Origin: Hysterangium stoloniferum
Lineage: Eukaryota > Basidiomycota > Agaricomycetes > Hysterangiales > Hysterangiaceae
Direction of reading: 5' to 3'
NCBI GenBank assembly: GCA_015178975.1
Contig: WHVD01000230.1
Coordinates: 1 to 64,000 of the forward strand
DNA: 64,000 nucleotides
Both the position numbers and the translations under genes were made by a program. Every line of letters begins with the position of its first letter. Within the stretch, counting starts at the first letter, position 1. The notes under the pieces were generated by a model. That model ran no database searches. It was not told where the DNA came from and saw only the letters and a list, made by a program, of their open reading frames with translations. Positions 24,157-36,557 of the stretch are shown here, piece after piece.

Positions 24157-27100
24157 TCGCGATTTTATACTAACTTACATCTACGCCTACGCCTACATCT
24201 ACATCAACATGAAATCGCAACCAGACATCCCACGCTACTCTACTCTGCACTCACCATACTTCTTGTTTTCTTTGCACCTTCCGTGCCTCAAGGGCGGTCT
24301 CATTTGGCTATACCGTATGCGCTGGAGGAGGAGGAGGAGGGAAGGTGCCCCGCGGTTGCAGCTCTGTTGTACTCCGTCGTCCGCGTCGTAACTCACGTAC
24401 TTGTGTATTGTATTTCTCTTGCATGGTACCCGTTTAAGCTTGCCGCGTGCTCGTTGCTCTGATATATACCACCCCACTCTCCCGTTTGCCGCTGATCGAG
24501 CACATCTCACATCGCCATAGTGTGCCCTCCATTCCCCTTTGTCCCCCACGTTCACTTTCGCTGTCTCACTCAATTTCAATTTCCGAGCGACGTTTTGTGT
24601 CTTCTCGTAACTTTCTCCTGTCTCTCTCGCGTTCTGCCAGTACTTACTAGTGTAGCCTCACGTTTAGACTCAGATGATAGAAATAACGTAGACCAAGGTC
24701 AAGATACCGTGTCGCAATAAAAATACGGGCGTTGGGTTCTGTTGTATTTTCTTTCTTTCTTTATTTGTGCTATCAGGGAAAATGGCGTGTGCCATTTGAA
24801 ATCGTGTGATTTTAAACGGACGGATGGACGGGGGACAAGCCTACGTCGTAAAGCTGAAATAGAACTAGCCATTGTTCACAAGTGCAGCCCGTTGTGTGAG
24901 CCTCTCTCTTGAATCCTTCAAGTTGTACAGGAGTTTCTGGATCGGAAAACACCGACGGCAGAAGACACAGGAGTTGTATTGGCAAGTGTCATGTACTCCA
25001 TCAGAAATTCTTTTTGTTCTGCATGTGGCCGTCAACGAGTACTGGCGGCATTTCAGCAACTTGGGGGGGTTGACCACGGCCCTCCTAATGATAGACAGTC
25101 AACTCTGAATATGGCGTGCCAAACGCAATCAACGGCTGGGCATGCGCGCATGCAAGTATACACTGCCGCTGAAACACGGCATATGTATGCGGGGCTCAGC
25201 TGGAGCGCTGCTTTGTCTCCCTTGATTTCGAATTGGCCCAAGTCGCGATATGTCGTAGCCGTTAATGAGTCTGCTATTCCCCACTAGATACGAGGCACTC
25301 TATATTTAATCTGGCAACGGTGATGGCACTACTGAGCCCAACGTTGTGTGTTTATGTAAACTTCCATGCCGCGGCCCGGGGGGTCGTTCATTTGAAGCGT
25401 CACCAGTGCGCAGTGTCTTTTCGACAACATTCCAAGTGTTATTCTTACAAGGTCAGTTCGCAGTTGAGAAACGAGGGATGATGAGGCGTGGTGATTCTAG
25501 ATAAAGCGTCGCCCATTCTTGAGTGTAGTTTAACGTTACACTCACACTGAAGTACATTACGGCTTCGTATGCAATAACGCAATGTACGATTATATTCAGA
25601 ATCATGCTGGCGCGCCTGACACACACACACTTGCCGTGCGCCTCCATAATAACACTATATTATCCTCACGGCATGCACACACGCCATCGGACGCGGACGC
25701 AATCACGGTTCTGAGCAGCAGCAGCGCGAATCTCACGGCCGGCAGATAAAAAAAACACGGCCAAGTTAACTAACACGCGCACCGGCGCCCCCGTCCGAGT
25801 CCGAGTCCGAGTCATCGATATGATTCGCGCAGGTACACGTAACGCGATAGATAACCCTCAGTCGAAGCAAAATTCGACGCCCCTTGCACTGGTGACGGTC
25901 CGCCATCAGACCGCTGCCCGCACACAGCGAGACGTTCAGGAATCACGAAACATGTTTGCGTGTGCACACGTGCACCGGGTTTTCATGTCTCGTGGCCTTC
26001 GACACCGTAGCCCGGCGTAACCACGTCAAATCGTGCGCGTATATATAGCCTCGTCTTCATCGCCGGCATCAACGTGTTTCGCCCCCTTTAATTGCTACGT
26101 AATGAAGGTGAAGGTGATGGGCGAATGTGCCTCGATTGGTGATAATTTCTGCAGTTCGATTCTGATCTGCAGCTGGCCCGGCTGAAAAAATTGGGGGGGA
26201 AGGGGGGGATCGGGGGAACGATTCGCCCGCGCCAAGTGAGGCTGAATGCAAGATCGGGAGAAGATAGAATAAATGAAGATAAATGCAGCATGTGGGCATC
26301 GGCAGAACTGGACCGCCACATGTACGTGTCCCCGAGAATAGCTGCACACTGCGTGTTGCGCGGATAACGTGAACATACACGCGGACACGACGGTAGGGTG
26401 GGCACAGCACCCGTCATCCGGAGGACGAGTGGGATGGGGCCACAGGAACAAAAGTGTCCGGGGAGAGATACACGCATGCCAAATTCGGCGGAGGGAAGGG
26501 GTGGTGGCGTACATACCCGTGAAATGAAGCGCGTATATTGCCTCCGCGACATTCCCTCGATCGGGCGAGTGTGCAGTGCCGCAATGATGCCACTGTCCCT
26601 CGGGCAGCCTGCGTCGGTGCCGGGAGATTGGGATGGTGGGATATAGGCGCCACAGCCCATATGTCGCTTGCGTACGGGGTGCGGAGAGTGCTTCATGTGC
26701 GACTGGACCTGTAAAGAACCTCGGCGCGCGTCCGTAGTGGGGTATGAATGCTTCAGACACCGATATATGATGGGGGGGGTCCAATCGGGAGCAGGTGCTG
26801 TGCAGTAATTAAAAAGAATACGGGTGCTTCGCGATGACGGGGGCCAGGTTGGGAATTGGTTTGCCAGTCAAGGCGGAGGCCGGCCATCTGCGACATGTTT
26901 TAGCGTCGTGGTTCCTGTCAAGTGCTTGGGACCAAAAAGTTATTTGTAGATGAATGGGGATATGCTGATCTCGATATCAGCTTTTTTTTGCCATTTATTG
27001 AGACCGAGGCTTGAAGGTGTGGCGTGCGGCAACAATATTGACAGGGAAGAGCACACGATTGTTCCTTGGAATTAAATCTGTGCATCGTCACCGTTTCACC

Positions 27101-27584
27101 ATGCCGGAAACACGAGTTGAAACGTCATTTGTTATTAATGTTATTTAACTCACCGTCTGATTTTTTCGCTATTACTGATAAGAACCACAAATATAACAAC
27201 GCACAGAACGACGGTGGCTGTAAAAATGGAGCACGCCAAACCCTGGGTCAAGTGATATCCGCGTTTCGTCGGCGTTTGTGCAGAGCGCAGTGACTCATCT
27301 ATCCTATCGATAAATATAAGAGAATTAAATACGAGCCAGACTGAATTGCGACGAGAGGGTCGAGTTCTGATAGGAGCAGTGTGTATACAGGGTTGGAACT
27401 CCGACTGGGTCTTTGACAGGAGTCATCACTGGCAATGGCCGAACTCGACACCATCCTGGTCGCATCAGCTTCGGTCTCCTGTTTGCCAGCCCTCAGCGAG
27501 ACCTCCTTGAGCATACCACCTCGCTACACGTCCACCTTTATTAGCCTCTCGGTCAACAGTGACTAACTACCAAGGCCCGGAAGC
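24157..27584. other. Intergenic region, no gene seen
   Basis: The first few hundred bases are probably the 3' untranslated region of the C2H2 gene. Beyond that I see only short overlapping frames on both strands, including three overlapping minus-strand frames at 26088-26784 that show no family features. Short homopolymers occur (about 26187-26215, rich in G). Confidence 0.5.
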
Positions 27585-29678
27585 ATGAGCAAACTCTTAT
27601 CATCACTCGGGCTTTGGCGATTTAATAAGTGAATCCCACGAAGCTTATACGTCAATTTTTGGCAGAAAAGTGACGCGGATTCTCGCAGTGTTCTTTCAGA
27701 GCCCGAGCTGGACCCAGAAAATGAAGCGTTAATGCTGTCGGAAACATCACTGCCTCCCATTAATGACAAATCGGCGACACCGCTGCCGTTGCGACAGATA
27801 TTGTGCTTACTGCTGCTTGCGGTTGCAGAGGCAATTTATGCGATGCAGCCGTCTCCGTACATTCCAAAGGCATGTGCCATTATTTAGCTTTGCAAGTGCG
27901 TTTATAGAACGCGCACTATTTTGAAACGTTCTGTCCAATTTTACTAGCTTGTAGAAGAACTCGATATAATAGACGGGGACAAGAGCAAAGTGGGATATTA
28001 TGCCGGCCTCTTCGTAGGTCTGCCCCTGCAAAAAATGCGTGAGATGCTCATCCGTTCGACACCGCACGTCGCAGGACACAGCGTATTCCATCACGGAGGC
28101 GATGTTCGTGCTCCAGTGGTCCTGCCTCAGCGACCGCATCGGCCGCAAGCCCGTGCTGCTGTTCGGCATCATGGGGCAGGCCCTGTCGGCGACGCTCTTC
28201 GGCATGTCCAAGACGTACGCCACGCTCATCTTCTCGCGCGCCCTCGCGGGCGTGCTCAGCGCGAACTTCACCATCCTCCGCGGGACGATGGCGGAGCTGC
28301 TCGACACGGACAGCTTCGCGCGCGTGATTCCCTGGCTGGCGATCATGTGGAGTGCCGGCGCCACCATCGGGTCAGTCACACATACACCTGCTTCCCCACC
28401 CTCCTCCTCCTCCTCCTCCTCGTACGAGGCTGTGCTTCACGGGCTGATATCCGCCGCTTGCAAGGCCGCTGATTGGGGGGACGTTCTACCACCCCTTTGA
28501 ACGCATGCCCGGCACGTTCGGGTCGAATCCGTTTTGGCAGCATTATCCGTACTTTTTGCCGTGTCTGATCGTAGCCGCCATTTGTATCGCCACATTTCTC
28601 GTGGCACTCTGTTTTTTCCGGGAGGCTAGTAGTCGGCCCCTTGACCCGTTTTTGAATATGTCTAATGTTTATTTTTTTTTGTATATTTTTCGCCGTTTAT
28701 AGACACTCCCTTCTAGACGCCCCCGCCGAGGCGCCTCCATAGATGATAATCGTGGACAATACCAGCCCACAGAATCCCGAACAGCCGCGTCATCCCTATA
28801 CCCCCCAGTGTCCATTCCCTCACTACAGGCCCATAACCCTTCACTACGCTCCTTACTCACAAGACCACTAGTAATAATCCTAGCGAACTGCGCACTATAC
28901 GCCTGTCTGGACGTCGCAGTAAACTCCATCTTGCCCATATACCTCTCCTCTCCCGGCGAGCTGGGTGGCCTGGGCTTCAACCCGTCCCAGATCGGGATCG
29001 TCATGGCCATTATCAGCGTGTACAACAGCCTCTTCCAGATTTTCTTCTTCGCGCGGATACACGCGCGCTGGGGCAGCAGGCGGATGCTGCAGACGGGGAT
29101 GCTCGCCTTCGTGGCGCTCTTCTTGTCGTTTCCGCTGTCCGTGTGGACGATCGGGGGGGATGGCGGCGGCATCGGCGCTGGGACGTGGGTAATTATGGTG
29201 CTGCAGATAGGCATATACCCGTTTGGAATGATGATTGCAAGTGCGTATGGCTAAATCGTGGCCCGGTTTGATTGAGCGTCGGAATGAATGCATGTTTTGT
29301 TTATGGTCAAGGTTGCCTCACGATACTGATCACGGCTGTTGCCCCGCCCGCGGCACTCGGGACGACGAATGGCCTGGGACACAATGCCGCGTCGGTCTTT
29401 CGTATTTTAGGGCCCGCCGCGACCACGTCCTTATTTGCTCTGTCTGTGCAAAAGAAGCTCGCAGGTGAGACTAAGATTAGATCACCCCCCCCCCCCTCAA
29501 TGTCACATTACATCAAAGGTCTTTTTCGTAATTACAATTACTCATTACATCGTCGACAGGTGGCTGTTTGGTATATTATGTGGCTTGCGTCATAGCTATA
29601 ATTGGTTATAAGATTGGCGGATTGGTAGCCAGTGACAGACCGACCCTGCAGGAGCAAGACGCTCGTCTGTTCGATTGA
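27585..29678 (+). CDS. Major facilitator superfamily transporter (YCR023C/ZIF1-like group)
   Basis: Proposed exons are 27585-27628, 27671-27869, 27948-28013, 28075-28370, 28465-28666, 28703-29240, 29312-29464 and 29560-29678, in phase, encoding about 538 residues. It looks like a 12-helix proton-coupled exporter with a 55-residue cytosolic N-terminus. Helix 1 starts at LRQILCLLLLAVAEAIYAM. The signature loop after helix 2 is intact (DRIGRKP, residues 123-129), and VGYYAGLF, RALAGVLSANFTILRGTM and GPLIGG follow as in this group. The second half holds LYACLDVAVNSILPIYLSS and ends with a short cytosolic tail. The second intron uses a GC donor (AAG|GCATGT). The donor at 28667 (GTTTAT) is the weakest choice. 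It belongs to the same broad family as the gene at 31918-35326. The substrate is unknown, and the membrane is likely vacuolar or plasma membrane. Confidence 0.85.
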
Positions 29679-29889
29679 GGAAGTGCAGCGACGCGGTGCT
29701 GGATAACGATACATAGGAATTGACATAATTTCATTATTTAAACTCCCACTGCTGAGGTTGAATGATATACTATATCAAATTATAATTTTTTTGGGGGGGG
29801 GTTCCATGGAATATTCGTGATTGACCCGACTCGGTTTGTGATGAGCCGTGGCTCGGTATGAAATTTGTGCAGGGCTGGGCTGGCACACG

Positions 29890-30739
29890 TCAGGACCGTG
29901 AGTACAGGCCAAATTCCCAGGGCTCATTGGCATCGAGTCGGTCTGCGGTGAACCATATTCTGCGTAGCCTGCAGGTGGCGTAAACTCTAATGAATGAGAT
30001 GTGCGAGAACTGGCCGCTTGGCAGGGGAGTGCTAGACACGGGGGGCGGGGACGGGGACGGGAGAGACGTGAAGTACGACATGAGGCCGGGGATGTGCACG
30101 GAAACAGTGCACCATGCGGTCAGGGGCCGCGACGACGCGGGGGGAAATGTGAAGGGGACATGCAAAATGGGCGATCCCGGGGCGGATCTTCGAACAACAA
30201 CAGGCTGTTTCTTAGGAAGCGCGGGGGGGGGGGCATGAGTGGATGCCAACGCCACCGGATAACAGACCTACTTGGAACGTCGAGCACCGGATGCGTCCCT
30301 CGCGCCCGGACTGATCGACAGCACCCACCTCGAAGGACCATTCTCTTCCCATATTCCGCACGTGCATGTGCAGCCACCCGAGTTTGAGACCGAGGTCTCG
30401 GGCGCTGGGGGCGGATTTTGGCGTCCGGTGCAGAGGGGGGCACTGGATGTACGCCGCGCGCAGGGTGGGCGATTGGATGTGGAGGACGGCGGCCGAGAGA
30501 GCGAGACCAGGGCCGGATGCGTCGTCGGGGTCGGGAGTCGCGTGTTCACTGAGCGTTAAGGGACTTATCAGATTTCTGGGGGGTAACGGTAAAGGGAGAG
30601 AGGTCTCGTCGTTCAAAATATGGACAAAAGAATCCGATGGGAGGGCTGTATCCTCGTGTACGGAGAAGAGCGACAGACAGTGAGTGGAATCCGAGGAAAA
30701 AAGAGAGATAATTGGGGGTTGGACGACGTCTTTGAACAT
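29890..30739 (-). CDS. CFAP20 (DUF667/BUG22) domain protein
   Basis: Two exons, 30272-30739 and 29890-30210, join in phase (donor GTAGGT, acceptor CTAAG) to give 262 residues. The N-terminus (MFKDVVQPPIISLFSS) and the blocks AVLHIQSPTLRAAYIQCPP, LGLKLGWLHMHVRNMGREW, SFEVGAVDQSGREGRIRCS and RVYATCRLRRIWFTADRL match the order and key positions of the ciliary protein CFAP20/BUG22, including the ending where it binds the microtubule inner wall in flagellates. Insertions of low-complexity sequence (residues about 40-75 and in exon 2) enlarge it relative to the usual 190 residues. These fungi have no cilia, so the role here is unknown and a nuclear or RNA-linked role is one possibility. It lies convergent to the transporter, 211 bp away. 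Confidence 0.85.
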
Positions 30740-31917
30740 TATGCGTTGTTCTACTGGGGTTTTGGGCCAATTGCCGTGCTTGACTTGTGGGGAAGATAAC
30801 GGCTTATCTCTAATTAAGTCTGCTTCTGGTGGTGCTATTGGACAGTCAAGTCATGTGGTGTTCACGTGATAAACACCCCTTAAGTGATTCTGATTCTTAA
30901 ATGTTTGATTGTTAAGTATATACTGATTAGTACTGGAAACACGAGATTCTTCATTACATGATGTGTCCCCCAGGCTTGATGTATTTATATATCACATAGC
31001 CTCAATCGGCCTCGCGAAACAGGTGATATCACGGATAAGATGTATACTTATTCTCGATCGTCCTACAAGGTGCTCCGAGCTTTGGGTGACATGGCTGGCA
31101 GGATCAGATGTCATAATACCACTTTCTTTCCGCGAGATGGAATGTAAGAAAACCAGTGAATCCCCCTGAAACAAGATCACCGAAATAACAGAGATGCCAG
31201 ATGCCAGACGCGGGGTGATATTAAGCTTAAGCTTGGACCCACATGCAATAGTCCTGACGGACAGACAGCCGACAAAGAGTCGACATGTTCATACGGTCAT
31301 GGCGGGAGGTTCCAGGGCGTCGACATTCTCCGATATTAGGTTCGAAAATCGAACCTGCTTATCTATGATCATGCAAATCCGATATCGGAGGAGCATAGAG
31401 GCATTTTGTATGCAGGTATAGGTCTGATAGCTGCTATATGAATTGTCAATTATCTCCTTAGAAGTGTGCGTTCAAGACACCGGAATCGCATGCATCGGAA
31501 GCCAGAGCCTCGACCTGCTTTGTAGATCCAAGGGAAAATGGTCTACCGCATGAAGAGGATTTAAGAATTGTAAGGAACCAAGAGTAATTAGGCAATATCA
31601 CCTCTAGGTCAAGTAGTGAGGTCCAAACAAAAAGAAGGCTTCCATCAGGCTACCAAAAGAAAGACTTCACAGCAGAAACCAAGATCTATGGTTGCCAAAT
31701 GTATTCCCAAGTTTGATTGATCAAGTCGTAACTCTGGCAATAAAAATAGAAGAGAACATTTAGCCCTCATATGTAGGCACCTTTGAGCTTTAAATTAACT
31801 GAAACCTTAGATCCGCAGATAATATGGAATATACCTGAGAGACACTTTGCCAGGCTGTGATCTCGCGCTTACGTAACCCAGCGCGTAATAATCAAGAGTC
31901 CCTTCTCGCTTATTTCA
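30740..31917. other. Intergenic region between divergent genes
   Basis: It separates the minus-strand CFAP20-like gene from the plus-strand transporter, so it should hold both promoters. No gene was seen. A perfect 8-bp-stem hairpin lies at 31338-31356 (AGGTTCGA, three A, TCGAACCT). Confidence 0.5.
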
Positions 31918-34900
31918 ATGGCTTCCTTGACTCCCCCGCGAAGTATCTCCATTCCACCTGGGAACCGCCTTGACGATTCTGCTGTTGAAGTCACTCCCAA
32001 CTCTCAACCCTTGGGCCCAATTCGTCCACCCGCATTGCGCCATGATTCCACGGGCAGAGTTTCGTTCAGCCAGCCTTTCCAAAGACCAGCGGGCTTGGGT
32101 GTTCCAATAACACGTACCTTCACTGGTGGCACGAGTGGAGTCAGAAGTCTCAGAGATATTGAGCACGTCACGAGTCCCCCGCCTGAGCGACCCCCCATTC
32201 CCAGCGCCTTGGCAGCTAGCGGTCCACAAGGGGTATATTCTACACCGCTTCCAAAATTGCCCATGATCGTTCTGAGTATCGTGAGCTCCTATATCTTCCT
32301 CCCTATAAGTGCTTTACTTAATGTATCGAATCAGACCATGCTGGGTGAATTTCTGTCGGCTAATGTTTGCACGCCATTTTTGCTTTTTATGGTGGAAGGT
32401 TGGTGGGGGCCCCACAAAGGATTTTTCTGGTGCTGATTTTATGTTAGGGTTTCTGAAGGACCGTCCAGAGGCTGATGTGGGCTCCTGGACTGGCATACTT
32501 GGTCAGTTGAATAAGATCCCATCCGAGTTGTGTGTTAAATGAAATTTCAGTATCGACCTTTTTCTTATCTCAATTTTTAACCTCGCTACTCTGGGTGCTT
32601 TTTATTTATTTATATAGTCTTGGTATACCCTTCTTATCTTATGCATTATCCACAGGCTACAGTGGCTGATCAACACGGCCAACGCGCTGTACTCTTTGTC
32701 TCCCTTTTGGGTAGTGGTCTCACTTGTTTAGCTTTCGGGACATCACGAACCTTAAATGAAGCCCTTGCTATTCGACTGTTGCAAGGCGTATTTGCTGGAA
32801 GTATGGGTGTGGCGAGAAGCAGTGTTACGAATATCACCGACGGAAGTAATGAAGGTCGAGCGTATGCTATACTAGGGTAAGTAGAACGACACATTCACTT
32901 TCTTGACGGACTGAGTTTTTTTTAGATTTTCCTGGGGTCTCGGTGGTGTCGCTGGAGCTATTGTTGGTGGTACTTGTGAGTCGTCTGATCCATTATTGTA
33001 TCACGCCAGCCTTACCGTGTCTCTTAGTCGAATCACCTGTTAAAAAATGGCCTGGGATATTTTCAAAATTCCCCATTTTTGTCTCTCTGCCATATCTATT
33101 GCCATGTATGATAGCGGCATCGGTCACATGTACTGGTCAGTAGTTTTTTGCTGGATTTCTGTAAATACGTAGTTTTACACTGCGAGTTAGGTGCTTTGTT
33201 AAGTCTCTTCCTTGCCAGGGATGGGGGCTCACGCGGTGGTGCCATTCGCCTTCCTACCGGGAAAGAGCTCACAGATGCGATCTCGGAGGAAGCCGACATT
33301 GATCACCCTGAACGCCAGGATAATGATCGTCCGACGCCGTCCACTCCTATCAACCAGCTACGGAAAAAAATTTCCAATTCTTTTTCAGGATTATTCGCCA
33401 AGCGGACTGCGGAGGCCCAAGAACGCGCTATAAACGATCACGTCCGCCTTTCTAGCCCTATTCCGGTCCCTCAAAGAAATAGTAGAAATACGAGCTCGAT
33501 CAGGACAAGCAGAGCGAATGGATCAGCGTATGGGTACAGTCGCGGGCGTGATCGCCTGCTAAGCAATACATTCAGTCTTCGTCGGGGTAGTGTGACTAGT
33601 ACTGTGCAGCGTAGGCGAGGAACACCCAACTATGATGAAGATGGTGCCCAAGAACACATCACGCCTTCCCACGAGCCCACCAATTTCGCACAGAGATTGG
33701 TGATGGCCAACGAGATGGCCGTCACGAATATTGCAGATTTGTGGGTTGCCGCTGCCATTAATGCAGACAACGACGAAGTTTTTATGTCAGATGAGGACGC
33801 CGAGTTTTCCGACGATGACTTGGAGATTGGACGTGCTAATGCGACACCCGAGAATCCGCTAGAATTTGGCAGGACTCTTACAGTCGACTCTGCTGGTCCA
33901 GGAAATCCGTTGGAGATGCCCCGGACATTCACTTACGAGTCGGGTGTCTCACGCGGCTCTCGGAGTTATGGCACACCCAGTCGTGCACGGCTTGGGGCCT
34001 TGGAGCTCCCTTACACACCTCGTCTGCGCCCACGGATATCGAGGGGATTTTCAGCTGCTTCTTCTCAGTTGCCTTCCATTTATTCTAATGCAGGTGTTCG
34101 TGCCCCGCCCGGTGTTGTCGAAGAAATTTCCGTGCCAATGCAGTCGACGCTGCGTACGGAGGATCCTTTCATTGAAGAGTTGGGAACTATCCCAGAGAGA
34201 TCGCAACAACCATCGGAGGTCAGTATTGTGGTGGAGAAGCCTCCCTCGGCATTCAAACAATTGCCGTTTATGATCATTTTGCAATATGGTCTATTGGCAC
34301 TGCATTCGACGACTCACGATCAGGTCTTCCTCTCTTATTTGGTATCGTGAGTGTCATAGGTTACTCTTCGCGTGTTCCCCTTTCCCTTATCATATTCCAT
34401 ATTCCAGAAAATATGATGCAGGCGGTCTTGGTCTAGACGCCGGTAATTTCGCCCAACTAAGTACGCTCTATGAATGTGACTCTATATCATTTATTAATCA
34501 AGTATTTAGTTGCATTGATGTCTTTGGCCCAAATTGTATACCAATTTTATTTCTATCCGTACGTTTTGCCACATACATTATCCACTCGTATTGTTCACAG
34601 TATTATTACAGGAATATTGGGTTAGTTTTTAACTCTAGACACGGCACTGCGTACTCGCTAGATATTGACGGTATTTCCCAACAGCCCGCCTAGAGGTCGC
34701 TTTTCTCATCTCGCCATGTTTCGTATCGGATCGCTTTTGTTTATTCCCGCATATATCTCCGTGACGCTTTTCAGAGTATTCGCCAGTGCGGATGGTGGCA
34801 ACTTCTTTTTAATGACCTGTACGTTGACTTCATTGCTATGGAACTATATCTGGACCTTGACCCCTTTTCTCAACAGTATTGGCCATAAGCACGTAAGCAA

Positions 34901-35326
34901 GCGCCGTATAACATGAAATCCTGTCAATTCTTACACTTTTCTTACATGCAGCGCTGTTCGTTATTGTGGTTCCACTTTTGGCTACACGTCCATCGCTATA
35001 TTATTGAACTATGGTATATCCTTCTTTTGTGTGGAAATAAAAATGTTAACTGATTTTTTTGGGCAGTTTCACCGCCTCACGTCGTCGGTCTTGCCAATGG
35101 CATGGCACAAAGCATCGTTAGTCTTGCTAGGTTTGTGGGACCTGTGCTGGGCGGTTATGTAAGTCCCTTCGCCCTCCATTCAACAGTCTAAGTTCTAACT
35201 AATCATTATTTACGCCAGCTCTGGTCTGTGAGCATACAAGAGCACCCAAGTGGTTATCCCTTAGGGTTTTTCGTTTGCGCTGGTGTCTGCTCGCTTGCTA
35301 TAATGCATAGTTTCTTCATTCGATGA
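31918..35326 (+). CDS. Large basidiomycete MFS transporter with a long central loop
   Basis: Sixteen exons join in phase to 860 residues: 31918-32280, 32335-32398, 32448-32501, 32551-32594, 32656-32876, 32926-32975, 33028-33135, 33191-34346, 34408-34460, 34510-34558, 34612-34620, 34685-34818, 34877-34892, 34952-35013, 35067-35158 and 35219-35326. A Pro/Ser-rich cytosolic N-terminus of about 110 residues precedes helix 1 (LPKLPMIVLSI). The motif A loop is degenerate (DQHGQR at about 180-185 instead of DRxGRR/K). Between helices 6 and 7 lies a cytosolic loop of some 385 residues encoded almost entirely by the 1156-bp exon, with acidic and Ser/Arg-rich parts. The second half (QYGLLALHSTTHDQVFLSYL to the end IMHSFFIR) is well conserved. 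Two exons are only 9 and 16 nt. It resembles YCR023C-type transporters of unknown substrate, and the loop may be a regulatory phosphorylation platform. Confidence 0.88.
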
Positions 35327-36557
35327 TTTTAACTGCACCGCCACGCATCATAAAGAACATTACCGTCTGTCTGCATGCACCGATCCTCAGCTATTGCCTA
35401 TATCATGCACGTATTTGTACAAATATCATATCTACAGTCTCGGACACTCGCCGGTCTCCATCATATAGAAGTGGTTTCTTAACTCGTTGTATAACATATA
35501 TATTCGTTTCTATTTCAAAATTTGTGACGAGCGCGATTACAGCCCTCCTCGTCTCATTGTACATATCACAGTACAAACGAACGTTATTCATTCGGAAAGT
35601 CGAGAGACGTCATAATTGGGATATGCGATTGTTTAACAATCGTTACCCAAATCAAGGTAAGCTATGTGCAGCGTAAAGTAAAAAGCGCATCCTCGATCCT
35701 AATTGTGTGCATGTCGTTTTTTCCGCAGGCAGGAGCACTAGAAATGAGTGAATCCACCCACGGACCCATATTCCAGGTTTGTGTGGATGGCCTGGGAGAT
35801 AGCAGGCGAAAAAATTAGGATGGAAGGGGATCGTGATTGGTCTTGGTAATGATGGAAGACCACCGTTGAAGTCCTCGTTGCTCCACGTGTCTTAATTTCC
35901 CCTAATGTCTGGCCCTATCGATGGGCTAGAATAGAAAACCTTATGTTGTGCGGGGACGATGAGAATGACGTCTCGCGAGTGGATAAATGGCGAAAATGTT
36001 GCTAATTCTTTCATTGATAATTTATTGTGCGCCATTTAGAAAGAGCAGGAAAGACATGTGACATTCGCGTGTCTATGCATAGGACACGCGTGCCCATCCC
36101 CTTGGAGCTTGAAGCTAAGTCTGGAGAGTTGGGAGAACAAAAGGCACCATCTAGTGAATAAAATAAAATTCTTTACCGCTGGCTAGTGTAACACATTGAA
36201 CCATATGGCGACAAAAATTCAAGCATAATCCAAGGATTGACTCAGGCCCATTGAGTTATGTGGGGAAGAGAGGTCGACTCAAGGATAGATGGCCCCTGTT
36301 CCAGCTTGGCGGGACGCTGTCTTGAAAAATTCGGGGATCCATTAAAATACTTGTCCACCTCCCGTCTACGTTTGGGTTAGAGATATCGGCTTTATATGCA
36401 GTGAATGATTGGCTTAAAATAACAATAAAAATAAAATTGCTGAGTTTTAGATAAAGAAGGGACTGCAAAGAAGACAAGTTGTAAGATGTCACAATAAACT
36501 TACATCGCATTGGGGATACAATTTAATATTGGTGTGATACATGGTCCTGGATGAGTA
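35327..36557. other. Intergenic region between convergent genes
   Basis: It holds the 3' ends of the transporter and of the DNAJC17-like gene. Short frames at 35323-35676 and 36256-36510 have no recognisable features. Nothing else was seen. Confidence 0.5.

Noticed and set aside
26088..26784. Three overlapping minus-strand frames up to 229 codons
   Set aside because: They run in all three frames over the same DNA with high Arg/Pro/His content and no domain; typical chance frames.
31338..31356. GGTTCGA-containing hairpin as a possible tRNA T-arm
   Set aside because: No acceptor, D or anticodon arm fits around it; it is a simple inverted repeat.
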